The notes beneath the pieces are model-generated. The model ran no database searches and was not told the origin of the DNA. It worked only from the letters and a program-made list of their open reading frames with translations. Positions 33,923-42,570 of a stretch of DNA of 64,000 nucleotides are shown one piece after another (positions within the stretch are counted from its first letter, which is position 1; the number at the start of each line of letters is the position of its first letter). Made by a program: the position numbers and the translations under genes. Source of the DNA: JAPYWM01 sp964489015 (GTDB lineage: Bacteria; Bacteroidota; Bacteroidia; SpSt-205); NCBI GenBank assembly GCA_964489015.1, contig CAZAXD010000006.1, forward strand, positions 1 to 64,000. Direction: 5' to 3'.

Positions 33923-34822
33923 ATGCGGATTCTAATCACGGGCATTCGGGGACTAGTGGGTCACCATACGTGGTCGGTTTTGCAGGCTCAGCAGACAGGC
34001 CATCTGCTGGGGACTGGCCTCCGCGCAATCTCGGACACGGCCCCTTATCCTTACTATTCAGCCGACCTACGTTCGGCAGAGGCTGTCGACGCCCTGATTC
34101 GCTGGGCCCGACCCGACGTTGTGCTACACCTAGCAGCGATGACCCTCGTAGATGCCTGTCAAGAAAATCCCACCCTCTGCTGGGAACACAATGTCCAGGC
34201 CGTCCGCAATCTACTAGCTAGCCTAACGGATCGAAACCCTAGAGCGCATTTTATTTTCGTATCGACGGACTTTGTCTATGACGGCTTTATAGCGGAAGGG
34301 TGTCTCTATCAGGAAACTGACCCAGTCGCTCCGATCTCTGTGTACGGTGCCAGTAAACTCGCCGCTGAATGGCTCGTACGTGGCTACAGTGGCCCCTGGG
34401 CCATTGCACGCACATCGCTTATTTATGGGGAGGCGCCTTACCTGACGAGAGACAACATCTACCTACGCATTCGGAGCCAGCTAGCGAGCGGACGTGACCT
34501 AAGCCTTTTCATTGATCAGATTCGTACCCCAACGTGGGCTTATGATTTAGCCCAGGGCCTGTATCTAATCCTAAAGCATGGGGCTGAAGGCGTTTTTCAC
34601 CTAGCCGGTCCCTCGATAGAAACACCGTTCTCCTTTGGACAAAAAATTGCCCAAGCCTATAACTGGTCCTCAGAGACCATACGGCCGCTAACGGGCGAAG
34701 AGTTTCGACAGATAGCGCCTCGCCCCCTACGAAGCCCCCTCTCTATCGAAAAAGCTCAACGACTTCTAGGCTATAGCCCGCACGACACCCACGCGGCTCT
34801 ACAGAAACTGCGCCAAAACTGA
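33923..34822 (+). CDS. NAD(P)-dependent dTDP-4-dehydrorhamnose reductase-like protein
   Basis: A 299-residue extended short-chain dehydrogenase. The ATG at 33923 is chosen because the cofactor motif ITGIRGLVGHH follows at once; a longer start at 33836 would read into the mpl gene region. Further motifs are VVLHLAAMTLVDACQENP, FVSTDFVYDG, and YGASKLAAEWLV with the Tyr-x-x-x-Lys pair. RmlD-type proteins make dTDP-L-rhamnose; the related SDR family also covers other sugar reductases, so the exact sugar is an inference. It overlaps the helicase gene by one base (TGATG). No clear TAnnTTTG box is seen. Confidence 0.8.
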   Translation: MRILITGIRGLVGHHTWSVLQAQQTGHLLGTGLRAISDTAPYPYYSADLRSAEAVDALIRWARPDVVLHLAAMTLVDACQENPTLCWEHNVQAVRNLLASLTDRNPRAHFIFVSTDFVYDGFIAEGCLYQETDPVAPISVYGASKLAAEWLVRGYSGPWAIARTSLIYGEAPYLTRDNIYLRIRSQLASGRDLSLFIDQIRTPTWAYDLAQGLYLILKHGAEGVFHLAGPSIETPFSFGQKIAQAYNWSSETIRPLTGEEFRQIAPRPLRSPLSIEKAQRLLGYSPHDTHAALQKLRQN

Positions 34823-36951
34823 TGCCCACCTACGCCGGGTTGCATACGTACATCGCCTCCGCTGGTTCGGGAAAAACTCAGACCCTTGCCCAAGCTGTCG
34901 TAGATTCCGTCCTGCGCGAGCCGCATAAGGGGGTCTTAGCGGTCACTTTCACCGTCAAGGCAGCGGGGGAGCTTCGCCAGCGCATCCTACGGCTCATAAA
35001 AGAACAAAGTCCTGGGCTTCTGAAGCCCCTTATTTTGGGCCAGCTGTTACTAGAGACCAGTACCCTGGATAGTCTGATTCGGGGCCTTTTTCTCCATTTG
35101 GCTCCGTTTCTCATGCTGCCGGCTGAGGAACGCCTCATCGTGGAGGAGCCGGACTGGCTCCGCTTCGAAACGGAAATCCTGACCCTGCTCTGGCATGAGG
35201 TACTAGCTAATCGTTCGCTGCGTCGTGATCTAGTAAGTCGCCTCCACGGGGATCAGTACGAACACCTGCCTAATTACAAGCGGATTTTTCTCCAGCAAGT
35301 CCGGGAAGTTATTGCACAAGGACCCATCCGTACTTCGATCGAGAAAGCCCTAGCACACCCTTCGGCCTTAGAGGACCCCTTCGTGACTCGCGCCCAGCTA
35401 GACTTTACCAAAGCGACTCAGGAACTCATAACCCCAGCCCTCCTAACCCTTATCGAAGATTTGGTCATAGCCTACCGTCAGCGGCATCAAACGCTCTTTC
35501 TGAGTGACATTCAGTACATCATGGAGTTAGCTGCGCAGAATCTACCGCTCCATGTGGCTTACCCCTATCGCCACTATGGTCATATTTTGGTAGACGAGGC
35601 GCAGGACACGAGCCCGACCCAGTGGCGCATCCTTACCCCGCTCATGAAAGAGATTTTAGAAGGCCAAGGGCGGGTAACGCTCTTAGGCGATCCTAAGCAG
35701 GCTATTTACGCTTGGCGAGAAGCAGACCCTACCCATCTGCTCACATGGGCCCAGTTAGGCCTTGTACACCCGCTCAGCATCAACTACCGAAACCATCGCC
35801 GCCTGGTAGCGTTTAACAATGGGCTTTATGCCCGCTTGCAGGCTGCCTTTGCTCGGTGCCTCTCGCTCAAGAGCCGAGCCAGCAAAGCCGATAAACAGCG
35901 GTATGCGCGCCAGCGCGCTGCTTTGGCGCATATTAGTGAGATTTATAAGGGCCATCGCCAGAAACCCGCTCGTCGCCATCGACCAGCTAAGCGCGGCAGG
36001 CGCCCTCTCATTCGCCTAAGAGGCTACACGCAAGAGGTGTATTTAGCGCAAAGTCTGCAAAGAGCTCTCAAGCTGCTACAACGGCGTGGTGTGCCCCCCA
36101 AAGAGACAGCTTTCTTAGTGCGCCGTAACGAAGACATGCCATGGCTAAACCGCCTCCTGCCAGGCTATAATCTCCAACTCACTGCTAAAAAGCTCGGCGA
36201 AGTGCCTTCCATCCAGGCGCTATTCCGCTTCCTGAGTGCGGGCCAATCGGATCAAGCAGCGTATATGTACCTAAGAAGTACTGGGCTCCCTTTGGACACC
36301 TGGAAGCAAGCCTTAGCCCAAGCCGAAACCCCGATACAATATTGGGAACATTTTCGCCTGTTAGCGGAGGCTATTCTTCAGGTCCAACGCGGGGAAAAGC
36401 TTTTTTGGGAAACCCTTCTTGATCGGTTGTGGAGCTTTTGGGGTGAAACAGGTGTGATTTCGATTTCTCAAACTATAGCCTGGTGGGAAACGTACGGCCA
36501 AAAAGTAAGCATCGAAGTTCCTATTCTAAACGATACGTACCCTGTACTCACGATTCATAAAGCCAAAGGCCTTGCTTGGGAAGCTGTGATTTTACCCAAG
36601 GTAGACTGGGCACTCTTTGAGTATACCAGCCGGAAACGCCGATGGTACCCTGTCGATAATATAGAAGCCTATTTAGCCGATTATTTGCGCATACTTTTGG
36701 ATATAAGGCCAGACGTACGGTGTACGCTTGAGCTCCCTTTCAAGGTCGCAAGTTCTGATGACCGCTTAGCCTCTCTGTATGAAATGGATTACCAGGCCGC
36801 TGTGCTGGAAAATCTCAATCTCCACTATGTGGCAACGACTCGACCCCGTAGCGTGCTGCTGATATATTATCCTATTCCCAAAAAGCCCAAGGAGACCCTC
36901 CCCGAATCCTGGGAGGAAGCCTGGCACTTAATGCGAGAAACCTATGTCTAA
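34822..36951 (+). CDS. UvrD-type (AddA-like) helicase without a visible nuclease domain
   Basis: A 709-residue SF1 helicase. Motifs are ASAGSGKTQTLAQ (Walker A, about residues 13-20), VTFTVKAAGELRQRIL, LVDEAQDTSPTQW (Walker B), LLGDPKQAIYAWREADP, and LTIHKAKGLAWEAVILPK near the C-terminus. AddA-type proteins of Bacteroidota are usually over 1000 residues with a C-terminal PD-(D/E)xK nuclease; here the protein ends soon after the last helicase motifs (YVATTRPRSVLLIY). A strongly basic insertion (about residues 350-395, rich in Arg and Lys) is unusual. No AddB-like gene is adjacent. It overlaps kup by eight bases. Confidence 0.82.
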   Translation: MPTYAGLHTYIASAGSGKTQTLAQAVVDSVLREPHKGVLAVTFTVKAAGELRQRILRLIKEQSPGLLKPLILGQLLLETSTLDSLIRGLFLHLAPFLMLPAEERLIVEEPDWLRFETEILTLLWHEVLANRSLRRDLVSRLHGDQYEHLPNYKRIFLQQVREVIAQGPIRTSIEKALAHPSALEDPFVTRAQLDFTKATQELITPALLTLIEDLVIAYRQRHQTLFLSDIQYIMELAAQNLPLHVAYPYRHYGHILVDEAQDTSPTQWRILTPLMKEILEGQGRVTLLGDPKQAIYAWREADPTHLLTWAQLGLVHPLSINYRNHRRLVAFNNGLYARLQAAFARCLSLKSRASKADKQRYARQRAALAHISEIYKGHRQKPARRHRPAKRGRRPLIRLRGYTQEVYLAQSLQRALKLLQRRGVPPKETAFLVRRNEDMPWLNRLLPGYNLQLTAKKLGEVPSIQALFRFLSAGQSDQAAYMYLRSTGLPLDTWKQALAQAETPIQYWEHFRLLAEAILQVQRGEKLFWETLLDRLWSFWGETGVISISQTIAWWETYGQKVSIEVPILNDTYPVLTIHKAKGLAWEAVILPKVDWALFEYTSRKRRWYPVDNIEAYLADYLRILLDIRPDVRCTLELPFKVASSDDRLASLYEMDYQAAVLENLNLHYVATTRPRSVLLIYYPIPKKPKETLPESWEEAWHLMRETYV

Positions 36952-38896
36952 AGCGAATCCGGCTCTACCTCGCGGTTGGCGCGGGGTGCTACTCGCCCTA
37001 GGTATCGTATTTGGTGATATAGGTACTTCCCCTTTATACGTACTAGATGCACTCTGTCGGGGCGAAGTTATCTCCGAGGAAGTGGTCATGGGGGGGGTAT
37101 CGCTGATTTTTTGGGTGATGACCTTGCTAGTCACGGTGAAATATGTGGTCTTTGTACTTAGGGCAGACAATCATGGCGAAGGGGGCATATTTGCCTTGTA
37201 TGCGCTTCTAAGGGGGGTCGCACCGGGAGTCATGCCGCTGGTGATCTTGGCAGCGGCGATGAGTTTTGCTGACAGTATCTTCACCCCAGCCATCTCGGTC
37301 ACGTCGGCGGTGGAGGGGTTTCAGCTACACATGCAGAGTATTGCTGTGGTGCCCATCGTGCTTATCATTATAACTGGGCTCTTTTTTATTCAACAATTTG
37401 GTACAGAGTGGGTGGGGCGCTTCTTTGGACCGGTCACGCTAATATGGTTTGTCTTTATTGCGAGCATGGGGGCCTTTCACATCTGGGAAAATCCCCTCAT
37501 CCTACAGGCCCTGAACCCGTGGTATGCTTGGCACTTCTTAGCAGAACATCCGGGCGGCCTGTTGTTATTGGGAGCGGTATTTCTCACCGCCACGGGTGTA
37601 GAAGCGCTGTATGCAGACCTGGGACACGTAGGGCGGAGCTCGATTCGACGGGCGTGGGCCCTTGTCAAGCCGGCTCTGCTTTTATCGTATTTCGGGCAAG
37701 GGGCATGGCTCCTGACCTACAAGCGCGGCCTTCAGCTAGGAGCCTTTGAGAAGCCTTTTTACGCTATGCTACCAGAAGGCTGGCTCTTAGGCGGGGTAGC
37801 TATCGCTACGCTGGCGACCATTATCGCTAGCCAGGCCACGATTAGCGGCGCTTATACCATCTTTAGTGAGGCCATGCGACTAGGCTTCTGGCCCCGCATG
37901 CGCATTTTATACCCGGCCATTACCCGCGGCCAGATGTATGTTCCTTTCATTAACTGGAGTCTCTGGAGCATCATCGTGATTGTAGTGCTGACCATGCAGC
38001 GCTCCAGTGCCATGGAAGCCGCCTATGGCACAGCCATCAATATCGTGATGCTCACAACAACGGTGCTATTCTCCACCCTGCTTTTATACCGATACCGTGC
38101 CAAAATGGCTAGCCAACTGCCGTTTTTCATATTCGTCTTTGGGCCCATAGAGCTACTCTTTCTATATGCGAATCTGCATAAGGTATCAGAGGGGGGCTGG
38201 GTAGCCCTTTTGGTAGGCGGGCTGGTAATCGTGGTCATGGGGATATGGACACTAGGCGAACGCATCAAGCGGCGCTTTTCTGATTTAGTAGACATCAACC
38301 CGTACATAGCGCGTATCCGAGCTCTTCGGTCCGACCCCACCGTACCCTATTACGCGGCTCATCTGGCCTGCTTGACCATAAGCCCAGCTCCGCAGAAGCT
38401 CGAGCACCGCTTGCTGTACGCCCTTCTGCAGCGCCAGCCCAAACGGGCCCATACCTACTGGTTCTTACACGTTCATGTCACAGACAGTCCTTTCGAAGCG
38501 ACCTATACCCTACACACCTACGAGAAGGGCTACCTGTACCGAGTAGACTTTTACATCGGCTATAAGCTCCAACCGCCCCTCAGTTTGCTTTTGCGCCAGG
38601 TTATCGAGACTCTGACGCAAAAAGGGGAACTAGATATTTTGAGTCCTTATCCGAGCCTGCGCCAGTTTGGCCAGCCAGGCGATTTTCGCTTTCTCATGGT
38701 TCGTCGCTTGTTTAACTTTGACCCGCGATTTTCACCTTCGACACGATTCTTTTTACAGCTATATAACTTCTTTGACCGCGTATCGCTTTCGGCAGAAGCG
38801 GTTTATGGGCTAGAACTTGCCAGTGTAGCCCGAGAATATATTCCGCTTACGACTCCTACCATTCCCCCAGAGCTGCGCTTAAGATTACGAGACTGA
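36944..38896 (+). CDS. kup: Kup-family potassium uptake permease
   Basis: A 650-residue protein with about twelve transmembrane helices and a C-terminal cytoplasmic domain of about 200 residues. The Kup/HAK signature is at the N-terminus: VFGDIGTSPLYVLDAL, then TLLVTVKYVVFVLRADNHGEGGIFALYALL. Later segments (AAMSFADSIFTPAISVTSAVEGFQ, and FTYKRG-like WLLTYKRGLQLGAFEKPFYAMLPEG) are typical. It carries K+ with H+ into the cell. It lies at the end of the helicase gene with an eight-base overlap. Length is normal for the family. Confidence 0.95.
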   Translation: MSKANPALPRGWRGVLLALGIVFGDIGTSPLYVLDALCRGEVISEEVVMGGVSLIFWVMTLLVTVKYVVFVLRADNHGEGGIFALYALLRGVAPGVMPLVILAAAMSFADSIFTPAISVTSAVEGFQLHMQSIAVVPIVLIIITGLFFIQQFGTEWVGRFFGPVTLIWFVFIASMGAFHIWENPLILQALNPWYAWHFLAEHPGGLLLLGAVFLTATGVEALYADLGHVGRSSIRRAWALVKPALLLSYFGQGAWLLTYKRGLQLGAFEKPFYAMLPEGWLLGGVAIATLATIIASQATISGAYTIFSEAMRLGFWPRMRILYPAITRGQMYVPFINWSLWSIIVIVVLTMQRSSAMEAAYGTAINIVMLTTTVLFSTLLLYRYRAKMASQLPFFIFVFGPIELLFLYANLHKVSEGGWVALLVGGLVIVVMGIWTLGERIKRRFSDLVDINPYIARIRALRSDPTVPYYAAHLACLTISPAPQKLEHRLLYALLQRQPKRAHTYWFLHVHVTDSPFEATYTLHTYEKGYLYRVDFYIGYKLQPPLSLLLRQVIETLTQKGELDILSPYPSLRQFGQPGDFRFLMVRRLFNFDPRFSPSTRFFLQLYNFFDRVSLSAEAVYGLELASVAREYIPLTTPTIPPELRLRLRD

Positions 38897-38901
38897 TTTG
38901 G

Positions 38902-38909
38902 TATCTTTG
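38902..38909 (+). promoter_or_regulatory. -7 promoter box of the PD40/OmpA gene
   Basis: TATCTTTG, five bases before the ATG at 38915, in an 18-base gap after kup. Confidence 0.65.
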
Positions 38910-38914
38910 CCTAA

Positions 38915-41098
38915 ATGTCTTTGATTAGATGGGCCTCTTTTTGCATTTTATGGGGGATAAGTTTGGGACAGCCGCGCCTACGGCTATTAGCGGGGACATA
39001 CCTTAGGCCGGTGGGGGCGGACTATGCCCCTCCCCCGCCTATTGGCTTTCCGTACCTAATGGAATCCCGTCTATATCAGGACCGGCGCTTGCTTCGGCTC
39101 ATCGCGCAGGCAGAAGCCGAAGAGGACCTGCGTCGTTTAGATAGCCTACTAGGGCACTATGTGACACACTTTCACATTACAAACTTTCAAGATACGCTTT
39201 CACTCAACCTACTCTGGCGCTGGGCTCAGGTCAAAGAGGCTTTAGGGGATACGGCTATTAGCGCTTATTTATATGGGCTATGCATCAAAAATATGCATCA
39301 AGCCCCTTCCGAGATTCGCCTAGCCTATCGACGCTTGCAGGAGCGGTGGCGCAGTGAGTGGGTGCCCCTGGAATATTACAAGAAAATCGCGCGCCTCCGT
39401 CAAAAAGTAGATACGCTTGCGCCACCCAAAGGCGTACTGCTAAGCTTAGGACCGCATATCAACTCCCCGCATCCCGATTATGCGCCCTACATGCATCCCT
39501 CTGGGCAAGTTTTGCTGTTTACCTCCCGGCGGGAAGCGGTCTTGACTGCTATAGACCCCGACCAGCTCCAAAACGAGGAGCTATACTACGTCCAGCGCGA
39601 CTTTGTACGGGGGGGGTTTCGTCCGGCCGAGCGTTTCCGGGACGTCATCAATAGCCCTTACAACGAAGGCTCCGCCTGTCTCAACGAGGATGGGACCCTA
39701 CTCATCTTTGCGCGCTGTGATGCGCCAGACGGGTTTGGCTCTTGTGACCTCTATGTCTCGCAGTACGAAGAGGGACGTTGGACTACTCCTAAAAACCTCG
39801 GCCCTCTCCTCAATAGCCCCGGCTGGGATTCCCATCCCTTTTTAGCCCCGGGGGATACCCTGCTGTTTTTTGCTTCCAATCGAGCGGGCGGCTTTGGTCA
39901 ATCAGATATTTACGTCTCACGCCGTCGACCCGATGGTAGCTGGGATACGCCTTCCAATTTAGGACCCGCCATTAACACCGCCGGGGACGAGGTGACACCT
40001 TATTTTTATGCCACGCACCAAACTTTATACTTCAGTTCGACGGGGCAGCCGTTCACTTATGGCGGCTATGACATTTACAAGAGCCGATGGGCCGATACGT
40101 ACTGGGAAGAGCCTCGCAATTTAGGGCCGCTTGTCAATACCGATGGAGACGAATACTACTTCACCATCGATGGCCGCGGTAACAAGATCTACTACGCCAG
40201 AGCTTCCCGGAAGGACCTCCGCAATTTCGACCTGTACTCCTTCGAACTGCCCATGGAAGCGCGTCCGGATGCATACACCCGACTCAGCGGCTATCTCATA
40301 GACTCCGCCTCGGGCAGACCGCTTACCGGTATCGTTATCGCCATCGACCTCACCGAAGGCACCGAGATCACCCCCGTGATCGCCAACCGATTTGGCTACT
40401 TTGAGTTTCAGCTCATCCAGAATCGCCAATACCAGCTCATGATCTTGGATACGCACCTCATCCGAATTCCGGACACCCTCTTAGTCTTAGATGACTCGAC
40501 CTATAGTCTCTTTTTGAGCACAGCCGAGCTTCAACGGCCCTACGTATTCGAGAGTCTGCAATTCCCAACCAATAGCGCGGAGATCACCACCGAAGACTAC
40601 CTGCGTTTAGATTACATAGCTGGCTTTTTACAGAAATATCCCTTTGTACGGCTTCGGATTGAAGGCCACACCGATGCTACAGGCGATCCTAACCATAATC
40701 AGAAGCTTTCGCAGCAGCGCGCAGAAAACATTCGGCGGTACCTTCTCAGTGTAACGGGGCTTCCGCCTGACCAGATCATAGCCGTTGGGTATGGCAGTAG
40801 CCATCCGCTTGTGCCTAATACTACAGAGGCTAACCGCGCCCGCAACCGGCGAGTGGAGTTTGTCCTGGATATCCCCCCGGAAAAGCTTCTGTTGATGCGT
40901 TTGGATTATCTCTATGGCGAGGATTGGGATATAGATCTGCCAACACCCGCTGACGAAGGGTCAGCAGCAGACTTTCCCTTGGACCCAGAATTCCAGCTTC
41001 CGGAGTTAGAAATGCCAGAGCTCGAGACAGAATTTGAACGGCCGATCACCCAGGGCGAATACGACCCCCCCCTGATAGAAGACCTAGAAGACGACTAA
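38915..41098 (+). CDS. OmpA-family protein with PD40 beta-propeller repeats
   Basis: A 727-residue protein with a signal peptide (about 18 residues), a helical TPR-like region (about 55-170), four PD40/WD40-like blades (about 186-440, for example FASNRAGGFGQSDIYVSR and YFSSTGQPFTYGGYDIYKS), a CarboxypepD-like segment (about 453-510), and a C-terminal OmpA domain (about 546-652) with VRLRIEGHTDATGDPNHNQKLSQQRAENIRRYL and NRARNRRVEFVL. OmpA domains bind peptidoglycan. The architecture is like the Bacteroidota PorE-type component linking type IX secretion to the cell wall; this is a family resemblance, not proof. A Glu/Pro-rich tail ends the protein. Confidence 0.88.
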   Translation: MSLIRWASFCILWGISLGQPRLRLLAGTYLRPVGADYAPPPPIGFPYLMESRLYQDRRLLRLIAQAEAEEDLRRLDSLLGHYVTHFHITNFQDTLSLNLLWRWAQVKEALGDTAISAYLYGLCIKNMHQAPSEIRLAYRRLQERWRSEWVPLEYYKKIARLRQKVDTLAPPKGVLLSLGPHINSPHPDYAPYMHPSGQVLLFTSRREAVLTAIDPDQLQNEELYYVQRDFVRGGFRPAERFRDVINSPYNEGSACLNEDGTLLIFARCDAPDGFGSCDLYVSQYEEGRWTTPKNLGPLLNSPGWDSHPFLAPGDTLLFFASNRAGGFGQSDIYVSRRRPDGSWDTPSNLGPAINTAGDEVTPYFYATHQTLYFSSTGQPFTYGGYDIYKSRWADTYWEEPRNLGPLVNTDGDEYYFTIDGRGNKIYYARASRKDLRNFDLYSFELPMEARPDAYTRLSGYLIDSASGRPLTGIVIAIDLTEGTEITPVIANRFGYFEFQLIQNRQYQLMILDTHLIRIPDTLLVLDDSTYSLFLSTAELQRPYVFESLQFPTNSAEITTEDYLRLDYIAGFLQKYPFVRLRIEGHTDATGDPNHNQKLSQQRAENIRRYLLSVTGLPPDQIIAVGYGSSHPLVPNTTEANRARNRRVEFVLDIPPEKLLLMRLDYLYGEDWDIDLPTPADEGSAADFPLDPEFQLPELEMPELETEFERPITQGEYDPPLIEDLEDD

Positions 41099-42552
41099 GC
41101 GAGGACCTTGAAGGCCCGTTCCTGCGCAGTAAACTGCCCCAGAGTCTGCGCCAAGGCATCAAAAGTGGGCTCCAGGTGTGCTACCGCTTCTTCCTCGGAA
41201 GCTTGGGCTAGGCCTTGCAATCGGGCCAGCAGACCGGGACTCTTTTCCTCAAGGGGCCATAGCGCTGCCAGCTTATCGACAAGCCGCGCTTTTCGGAGCA
41301 CCTCCCAACCATCTAATAAATGGCGATGCCGGGTCCCCTCCCAAATATCCGTTATGAGAAGTTCCCGCAAAAAGCGCTCCGGTGCAAACTCGGCTAGGAT
41401 TCCGAGGCCCCCCCAGATTTCGATATTCCAGCGCGCGGCTTCTATGGCTATTTTAGAGGTCCAGTATTTTGCTAAGTGAGAAATCAGTCGAAAGATAGCA
41501 TAGCGCTCTGAATAGGGTGGTCGTTCGAGCCAGACTGTTTCTAGCCACTGCTCCGCTAGCCACGCCAGCGCCCCCGCATGACATAAACGCTGATAGTGAT
41601 AGGCGAGTTCACGGACAAATAAGGGCTGTTCACTTAGACGCTTACCAAAGAGGACCCGACTGCTTGCAAATTTATAGGCCTTTCGCAAGGCATGGAGGGC
41701 ATGCGCGACCACACCGATCGCGTTAGAGACCCGCGAAAAGTTAAGCACCTCTAAGATGTAATAAATTCCCTGTGCGGCTTCGCCGACGAGGTACGCTTCA
41801 GCTTGGCGCAGCTCTACCTCGCCGGTCGGCACGCTACGAGTGCCGATTTTGTCTTTTAGGCGGCGAATGAGATAATTCCGGCCGCCCGTGCGCCGCTCCC
41901 TCGGTATCACAAAAAGGGCTAGTCCTCGTACGCCAGCGGGAGCGCCTTCTGGGCGGGCGGCCACGACCGCCAAGTCAGCCCCTACATTGCTAGCGAAGTA
42001 TTTCTCGCCCTCTAGATACCACTGCCCCTGCACTTGACACGCACGCGTATGGACATGGGCCCCCAGGTCCGATCCGCCTCCAACCTCAGTCATCCAGGTA
42101 GCCCCTTGCCAGAAAGGCGGCTCGGTACGTCCAAGCCCCCCTAAAAAGCCCTCCCGCTGCTCCCCCTGAAAGTACTTGTACAAAGGTACCCAGGTCGACA
42201 ACGTCACGGTGTACGGGCAGTATAACCCCGGATCATAGTAGCTCGCCACAAACCCCAGTTGATAAGCCAACCGCAAATCATGACGCAGCGCTACCTCCGA
42301 GACGATACCCGCGGCATAACCAGCTGACAGGAGGTAATAGTAAGAAGCCGGATACAAAATCTCATCAACGCGCTCCCCACGTTCATTAAACTGCCGGAGG
42401 TGAGGCGTCCCCAGCCGATCAATATGGGTAGAAATGGCTAAACCCTCTGTTTCCCACCAGGCCTGGTAGGCCAGGAGCCGTTCAGACAGCGGCATCCCCA
42501 GCTCTTCCGCCAGAAAAGCTGCCGGCCCCCCTAGTAATACATCTACCCGCAT
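41095..42552 (-). CDS. Acyl-CoA dehydrogenase, AidB-like
   Basis: A 485-residue flavoprotein. Features are ATWMTEVGGGSDLGAHVHT (FAD/substrate region, about residues 150-168), WYLEGEKYFASNVGADLAVV, DKIGTRSVPTGEVEL and VLFGKRLSEQPLFVRELAYHYQRL. The MTEVxGGSD form and the insertion-rich N-terminus fit the AidB group rather than short-chain enzymes. It probably oxidises an acyl-CoA; AidB members are also linked to DNA-damage responses, so the exact substrate is uncertain. The ATG is four bases after a TAAATTTG box. The 3' end overlaps the convergent OmpA gene by four bases. Confidence 0.85.
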   Translation of the reverse strand: MRVDVLLGGPAAFLAEELGMPLSERLLAYQAWWETEGLAISTHIDRLGTPHLRQFNERGERVDEILYPASYYYLLSAGYAAGIVSEVALRHDLRLAYQLGFVASYYDPGLYCPYTVTLSTWVPLYKYFQGEQREGFLGGLGRTEPPFWQGATWMTEVGGGSDLGAHVHTRACQVQGQWYLEGEKYFASNVGADLAVVAARPEGAPAGVRGLALFVIPRERRTGGRNYLIRRLKDKIGTRSVPTGEVELRQAEAYLVGEAAQGIYYILEVLNFSRVSNAIGVVAHALHALRKAYKFASSRVLFGKRLSEQPLFVRELAYHYQRLCHAGALAWLAEQWLETVWLERPPYSERYAIFRLISHLAKYWTSKIAIEAARWNIEIWGGLGILAEFAPERFLRELLITDIWEGTRHRHLLDGWEVLRKARLVDKLAALWPLEEKSPGLLARLQGLAQASEEEAVAHLEPTFDALAQTLGQFTAQERAFKVLA

Positions 42553-42556
42553 GAAT

Positions 42557-42564
42557 CAAATTTA
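42557..42564 (-). promoter_or_regulatory. -7 promoter box of the acyl-CoA dehydrogenase gene
   Basis: TAAATTTG on the minus strand, four bases before the ATG. It sits in the 18-base gap after the lamin-tail gene, so this gene is likely not part of that operon. Confidence 0.58.
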
Positions 42565-42570
42565 GCAAAT

